Shown one piece after another: positions 63,820 to 64,000 of a DNA stretch of 64,000 nucleotides. Source of the DNA: Bacteroidales bacterium (GTDB taxonomy: Bacteria > Bacteroidota > Bacteroidia > Bacteroidales > VadinHA17); assembly GCA_022865305.1 (NCBI GenBank), contig JALHSP010000062.1, positions 186,001 to 250,000 on the forward strand. The letters run 5' to 3'. Each line of letters starts with the position of its first letter. Position 1 is the stretch's first letter. Below the pieces are notes generated by a model, which saw only the letters and a program-made list of their open reading frames with translations, did not search any database and had not been told where the DNA came from. A program made the translations under genes and the position numbers.

Positions 63820-64000
63820 ATGGACAGCACTAAAGTCTCCGGGCTGAAAGCAAGGCTTATAGCTCCTGAGAACAGGATTCCCTTTATTCTTGTCACAGCA
63901 TTATTCCTGTTCTGGGGTATTCCTAACAATCTGAATGATATATTGATAAAGCAATTCATGAAATCTTTTGAGATAACACGTCTCGAGGCGGGCCTGATTC
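63820..64000 (+). CDS. fucP: L-fucose:proton symporter, N-terminal part (cut by window edge)
   Basis: ATG at 63820 opens a frame of 60 codons to the window end. After a short cytoplasmic start it reads RIPFILVTALFLFWGIPNNL, then NDILIKQFMKSFEITRLEAGLI. This is the first membrane segment and loop of FucP-type major facilitator symporters, which import L-fucose (and, in E. coli, also L-galactose and D-arabinose). It follows GH29 by 43 bp, a natural pairing of fucose release and uptake. Only 60 residues are visible, so a related sugar permease of the FucP/GluP group is possible. Confidence 0.85.
   Translation, partial: MDSTKVSGLKARLIAPENRIPFILVTALFLFWGIPNNLNDILIKQFMKSFEITRLEAGLI

Overview
The window is AT-rich DNA from a member of the Bacteroidota, most likely order Bacteroidales. 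The evidence is three SusC/SusD outer-membrane pairs, many exported glycoside hydrolases with Bacteroidetes-type signal or lipoprotein peptides, promoters that fit the TTTG/TAnnTTTG pattern, and GC-rich intergenic palindromes in an otherwise AT-rich background. I see no rRNA, tRNA, CRISPR array, transposase or integrase. No dedicated PUL regulator (hybrid two-component, ECF sigma/anti-sigma, LacI or AraC) is encoded here, so control is presumably in trans.

Layout. (1) 1-2232, minus: the head of a branched-chain amino acid operon (ilvD, then the first codons of ilvB), preceded by a promoter, an Ile/Leu/Val-rich leader peptide and an attenuator hairpin. (2) 2339-10415, minus: a glycosidase run made of a PL6-remnant/GH97 chimera, a frameshifted four-helix-bundle gene, GH29, GH95 and an exported sugar isomerase/epimerase-like protein. 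(3) 10638-11207: a DUF4126 membrane protein. (4) 11711-22967, plus: susC-susD-susC-susD-DUF1735/DUF4361 lipoprotein, closed by a strong terminator. (5) 23041-31886, plus: two small nuclease-like genes (DUF559 and GxxExxY), each inside inverted repeats, interspersed with GH2, two BNR_4 propeller proteins and an STN-domain/esterase fusion. (6) 31889-37579, minus: exported amidohydrolase, Tat-exported enolase-superfamily dehydratase, PL10 pectate lyase and an unrecognised secreted protein. (7) 37885-44209, plus: exported isomerase, a Tat-isomerase remnant, lipoprotein amidohydrolase, GH43-like propeller and GH27 alpha-galactosidase. (8) 44495-49257: a third susC-susD pair with terminator. (9) 49405-59832, plus: esterase, GH43, GH35, broken GH141-like gene, serine hydrolase, L-rhamnose mutarotase, GH50-like lipoprotein and a deleted serine hydrolase. 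(10) 60012-64000, plus: GDP-mannose 3,5-epimerase, a nucleotidyltransferase-GHMP kinase fusion, GH29 and the start of an L-fucose permease.

Taken together the exported enzymes target fucose, (L-)galactose, rhamnose, arabinose/xylose and uronic-acid linkages. That pattern suits pectin side chains, arabinogalactan or another fucosylated plant or algal glycan. Surface SusC/D pairs would import oligosaccharides, exported fucosidases and galactosidases would trim them, and FucP plus RhaM would handle the free deoxy sugars. The substrate assignment is inference.

Points of most interest: the GDP-mannose 3,5-epimerase next to a compact nucleotidyltransferase-kinase fusion (a possible L-galactose/L-fucose nucleotide-sugar module); a 36-bp triple-repeat motif upstream of three separate transcription units; REP/BIME-like palindromes and inverted-repeat-bounded nuclease genes; the ilv attenuator; and several exported-enzyme genes carrying internal deletions.
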